A stretch of 7,894 bases of DNA from Candidatus Thioglobus sp. (GTDB lineage Bacteria; Pseudomonadota; Gammaproteobacteria; PS1; Pseudothioglobaceae), in NCBI GenBank assembly GCA_015163925.1, contig JAAOIF010000041.1, positions 1-7,894 on the forward strand, written 5' to 3'. The position numbers and the translations under genes were made by a program. Under the pieces are notes generated by a model, which did not search any database, was not told the origin of the DNA, and saw nothing but the letters and a program-made list of their open reading frames with translations. The first letter of the stretch is position 1; every line of letters begins with the position of its first letter. Positions 6,616 through 7,894 of the stretch are shown here, in pieces.

Positions 6616-7583
6616 TGGAAAAATCCGCCAAAATCTACATCGCCGGGCATACAGGATTGGTCGGCTCGGCACTAATGCGGCAGTTAGAAAGCCGTGGATT
6701 TACTAATCTAATCAGCAAAACTCAGCAGCAACTCGACTTAACAAATCAGGCTTTGGTGCAAAAATTTTTCCAGCAAACTCAGCCTGATTATGTGATTTTA
6801 GCGGCTGCAAAAGTCGGCGGAATTTATGCAAATAATACTTATCCGGCGGACTTTATTTATCAAAATATGATGATTGAGGCGAATGTAATAAATGCAGCTT
6901 ATGAGCAAAAAGTTCGGCGTTTGTTATTCTTGGGCAGCACTTGCATTTATCCGCAAGCAGCCGCCCAGCCGATGAGTGAAAATGCTTTGCTGACGGGGGT
7001 TTTAGAGCCAACAAATGAGCCGTATGCGTTGGCAAAAATCGCCGGAATTAAGCTTTGTGAATCTTATAATCGGCAGCACGGCACTGATTTTCGCAGCCTG
7101 ATGCCGACTAATTTATACGGTATAAATGATAATTTTCACCCAGATAATTCGCATGTGATTCCAGCGCTGATGCAACGATTTCATCAGGCGAAAATTAGCA
7201 AGCAGCCGCAAGTGGCTGTATGGGGCAGTGGGCGGGCGCTGCGGGAGTTTTTATATGTTGATGATATGGCAGCTGCCGCGATTTTTGTATTGGAATTAGC
7301 AGTGAAAATTTACCAAGAAAATACTACGCCGATGCTCTCACACATCAATGTTGGCACGGGGTCTGAGGTAACAATTCGGCAGTTAGCAGAAGTGATGAAG
7401 CAAGTGGTTGGTTTTACCGGTGAGCTGGAATTTGACACAAGCAAACCGGATGGCACGCCGAGAAAATTGATAGATATTTCACGCTTAGAAAAAATGGGTT
7501 GGAGGGCTGAAACCGAGCTGGAAACTGGCTTGGAAACAACCTATAAATGGTATTTAAAATCCTTAAATTTAAGCAAAAATTGA
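6615..7583 (+). CDS. fcl: GDP-L-fucose synthase (GDP-4-keto-6-deoxymannose 3,5-epimerase/4-reductase)
   Basis: This 322-residue SDR enzyme (WcaG/Fcl) shows the cofactor motif GHTGLVG (11-17), [18 protein letters not shown] (63-80), the active-site GSTCIYP with Ser108 and Cys110, the Tyr137/Lys141 pair in EPYALAK, MPTNLYG with the conserved N..DNF.P..SHVIPAL run (His180), and the [16 protein letters not shown] block. It epimerises C3 and C5 of GDP-4-keto-6-deoxymannose and reduces C4 with NADPH to give GDP-L-fucose. The start is a GTG whose first base is the last base of the gmd TAG stop; GAGG at 6607-6610 lies 4 bp upstream. No ATG near the N-terminus would preserve the Rossmann motif, so the GTG start is well supported. 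The gmd-fcl pair without a further dehydratase points to L-fucose as the product rather than colitose or perosamine. Confidence 0.94.
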   Translation: MEKSAKIYIAGHTGLVGSALMRQLESRGFTNLISKTQQQLDLTNQALVQKFFQQTQPDYVILAAAKVGGIYANNTYPADFIYQNMMIEANVINAAYEQKVRRLLFLGSTCIYPQAAAQPMSENALLTGVLEPTNEPYALAKIAGIKLCESYNRQHGTDFRSLMPTNLYGINDNFHPDNSHVIPALMQRFHQAKISKQPQVAVWGSGRALREFLYVDDMAAAAIFVLELAVKIYQENTTPMLSHINVGTGSEVTIRQLAEVMKQVVGFTGELEFDTSKPDGTPRKLIDISRLEKMGWRAETELETGLETTYKWYLKSLNLSKN

Positions 7584-7594
7584 GCCTTTAAAAT

Positions 7595-7894
7595 ATGCAA
7601 TATTTACAAAAAATGCGCCTGCTTCTGAGCAGAAAAGATAAAAAAAATCTAATCCTATTGGTGATTTTTTCTATCATTATGGCGTTGATAGAATCGGTTG
7701 GAATCTCTGCTGTTATGCCGTTTATCCATGTGGCAACTGACTTTTCAGTTATTCAAAGTAATGATTATTATATCCCCGATTACATTTGCCCAAACCGCAC
7801 GGACTCTACCACCCGAGCCACGAAAAAGAAAATTGTGGAGTGGGTTTTATCGCCCATATTAAGGGTAAATCTTCGCAGCAAATTACCATTGACG
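7595..7894 (+). CDS. PglK-like ABC exporter, N-terminal fragment, disrupted after about 57-60 codons
   Basis: The frame opens at ATG 7595, 11 bp after the fcl stop, and stays open to the window end, but only about the first 57-60 residues look like an ABC exporter. These comprise a basic LLLSRKDKKNLILL start, a hydrophobic transmembrane segment (about 18-45) containing IMALIESVGISAVMPFI, then VATDFSVIQSNDYY. This matches the start of PglK/WlaB-type flippases, ABC half-transporters that flip lipid-linked oligosaccharides in Campylobacter. From about residue 60 the translation turns polar and Arg/Lys/Thr-rich and fits no transmembrane domain, while another frame of the same DNA encodes a GltB-like N-terminus. 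The gene is therefore broken or artificially joined. Its place in the operon suggests export of the glycan built from these sugar nucleotides. Confidence 0.72.
   Translation, partial: MQYLQKMRLLLSRKDKKNLILLVIFSIIMALIESVGISAVMPFIHVATDFSVIQSNDYYIPDYICPNRTDSTTRATKKKIVEWVLSPILRVNLRSKLPLT
7761..7785. other. Putative junction between unrelated sequences
   Basis: To the left the DNA fits the ABC exporter reading frame and is about 34% G+C (hand count over 7595-7767). To the right it fits a glutamate synthase N-terminus in a different frame and is about 47% G+C (7787-7894). No repeat, insertion-sequence end or attachment-site-like symmetry is visible at the boundary. The exact breakpoint cannot be fixed without an intact copy of either gene. 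Confidence 0.6.
7786..7894 (+). CDS. gltB: Glutamate synthase (GOGAT) large subunit, N-terminal fragment
   Basis: Reading from TTG 7786 gives (M)PKPHGLYHPSHEKENCGV, then GFIAHIKGKSSQQITID, running off the window. The GLY.P..E...CG.GF.AHIKG pattern is the processed N-terminus of GltB, where the Cys (codon 7834-7836) becomes the N-terminal nucleophile of the class II glutamine amidotransferase domain after propeptide removal. E. coli GltB has the comparable LYDKSLERDNCGFGLIAHIE. The enzyme makes glutamate from glutamine and 2-oxoglutarate. An in-frame TGA at 7762-7764 limits upstream extension. TTG is a possible start without a Shine-Dalgarno sequence, but the native start may have been lost at the junction. 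Nitrogen metabolism is out of place in this locus and the base composition differs from the exporter, so the fragment may come from another genomic site or another organism. Confidence 0.7.
   Translation, partial: MPKPHGLYHPSHEKENCGVGFIAHIKGKSSQQITID

Noticed and set aside
6208..6650. Two minus-strand open frames of about 100 codons across the gmd/fcl border
   Set aside because: They are antisense to gmd and fcl motif regions and their translations show no domain.
7761..7894. A genuine fused exporter protein continuing to the window end
   Set aside because: The frame stays open, but after about residue 60 the residues are polar and unlike a transmembrane domain, while another frame gives a coherent GltB N-terminus. 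The open frame appears fortuitous.
1..7894. tRNA/rRNA genes, CRISPR arrays, insertion sequences
   Set aside because: No cloverleaf-like segments, spaced direct repeats, transposase frames or terminal inverted repeats were recognised on either strand. The window is nearly filled with protein genes.

Overview
The window looks like a piece of a Gram-negative, AT-rich bacterial chromosome carrying a cell-surface carbohydrate locus. LPS-heptose genes (hldE, hldD) imply an outer membrane with heptose-containing core. The short (401-residue) phosphoglucose isomerase, the long HldD with a Campylobacter-like N-terminal half, and a PglK-like ABC exporter start together suggest Campylobacterota (Epsilonproteobacteria). 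That placement is inferred from remembered family features, not from a search.

Layout. Two gene groups diverge from a short intergenic region at 1678-1769. Leftward (minus strand), in transcription order: hldD (1677-676), a ParD-like antitoxin (647-441), a RelE/ParE-family toxin (427-158), and the first 53 codons of hldE (161-1, cut by the window edge). The toxin stop and the hldE start share an ATGA. Rightward (plus strand): pgi (1770-2975), galU (2972-3805), a small MarR-type winged-helix regulator of the EPS-associated kind (3858-4175), manC (4172-5590), gmd (5587-6615), fcl (6615-7583, GTG start) and the start of a PglK-like ABC exporter gene (7595 on). Nearly every plus-strand junction is a 1- or 4-base stop/start overlap, so the genes are probably co-transcribed and translationally coupled. 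The one real gap, 52 bp before the regulator, has its own candidate -10 box.

How the genes work together. Pgi interconverts glucose-6-P and fructose-6-P, and GalU makes UDP-glucose. ManC makes mannose-1-P from mannose-6-P and then GDP-mannose. Gmd and Fcl convert GDP-mannose to GDP-L-fucose. The ABC protein would then flip a lipid-linked glycan. On the other strand HldE and HldD make ADP-L-glycero-D-manno-heptose for LPS core. The locus therefore supplies activated sugars for LPS, capsule or protein glycans, probably fucosylated.

The two points that most deserve attention are (1) a toxin-antitoxin pair lodged between hldD and hldE and overlapping hldE, and (2) the last ~110-130 bases. There the ABC exporter sequence stops resembling its family near 7765-7785 and a different reading frame encodes what looks like the N-terminus of glutamate synthase large subunit (GltB). 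This is either a genomic rearrangement or, more likely, a chimeric join at a contig end. I found no RNA genes, CRISPR arrays, insertion sequences or convincing rho-independent terminators.
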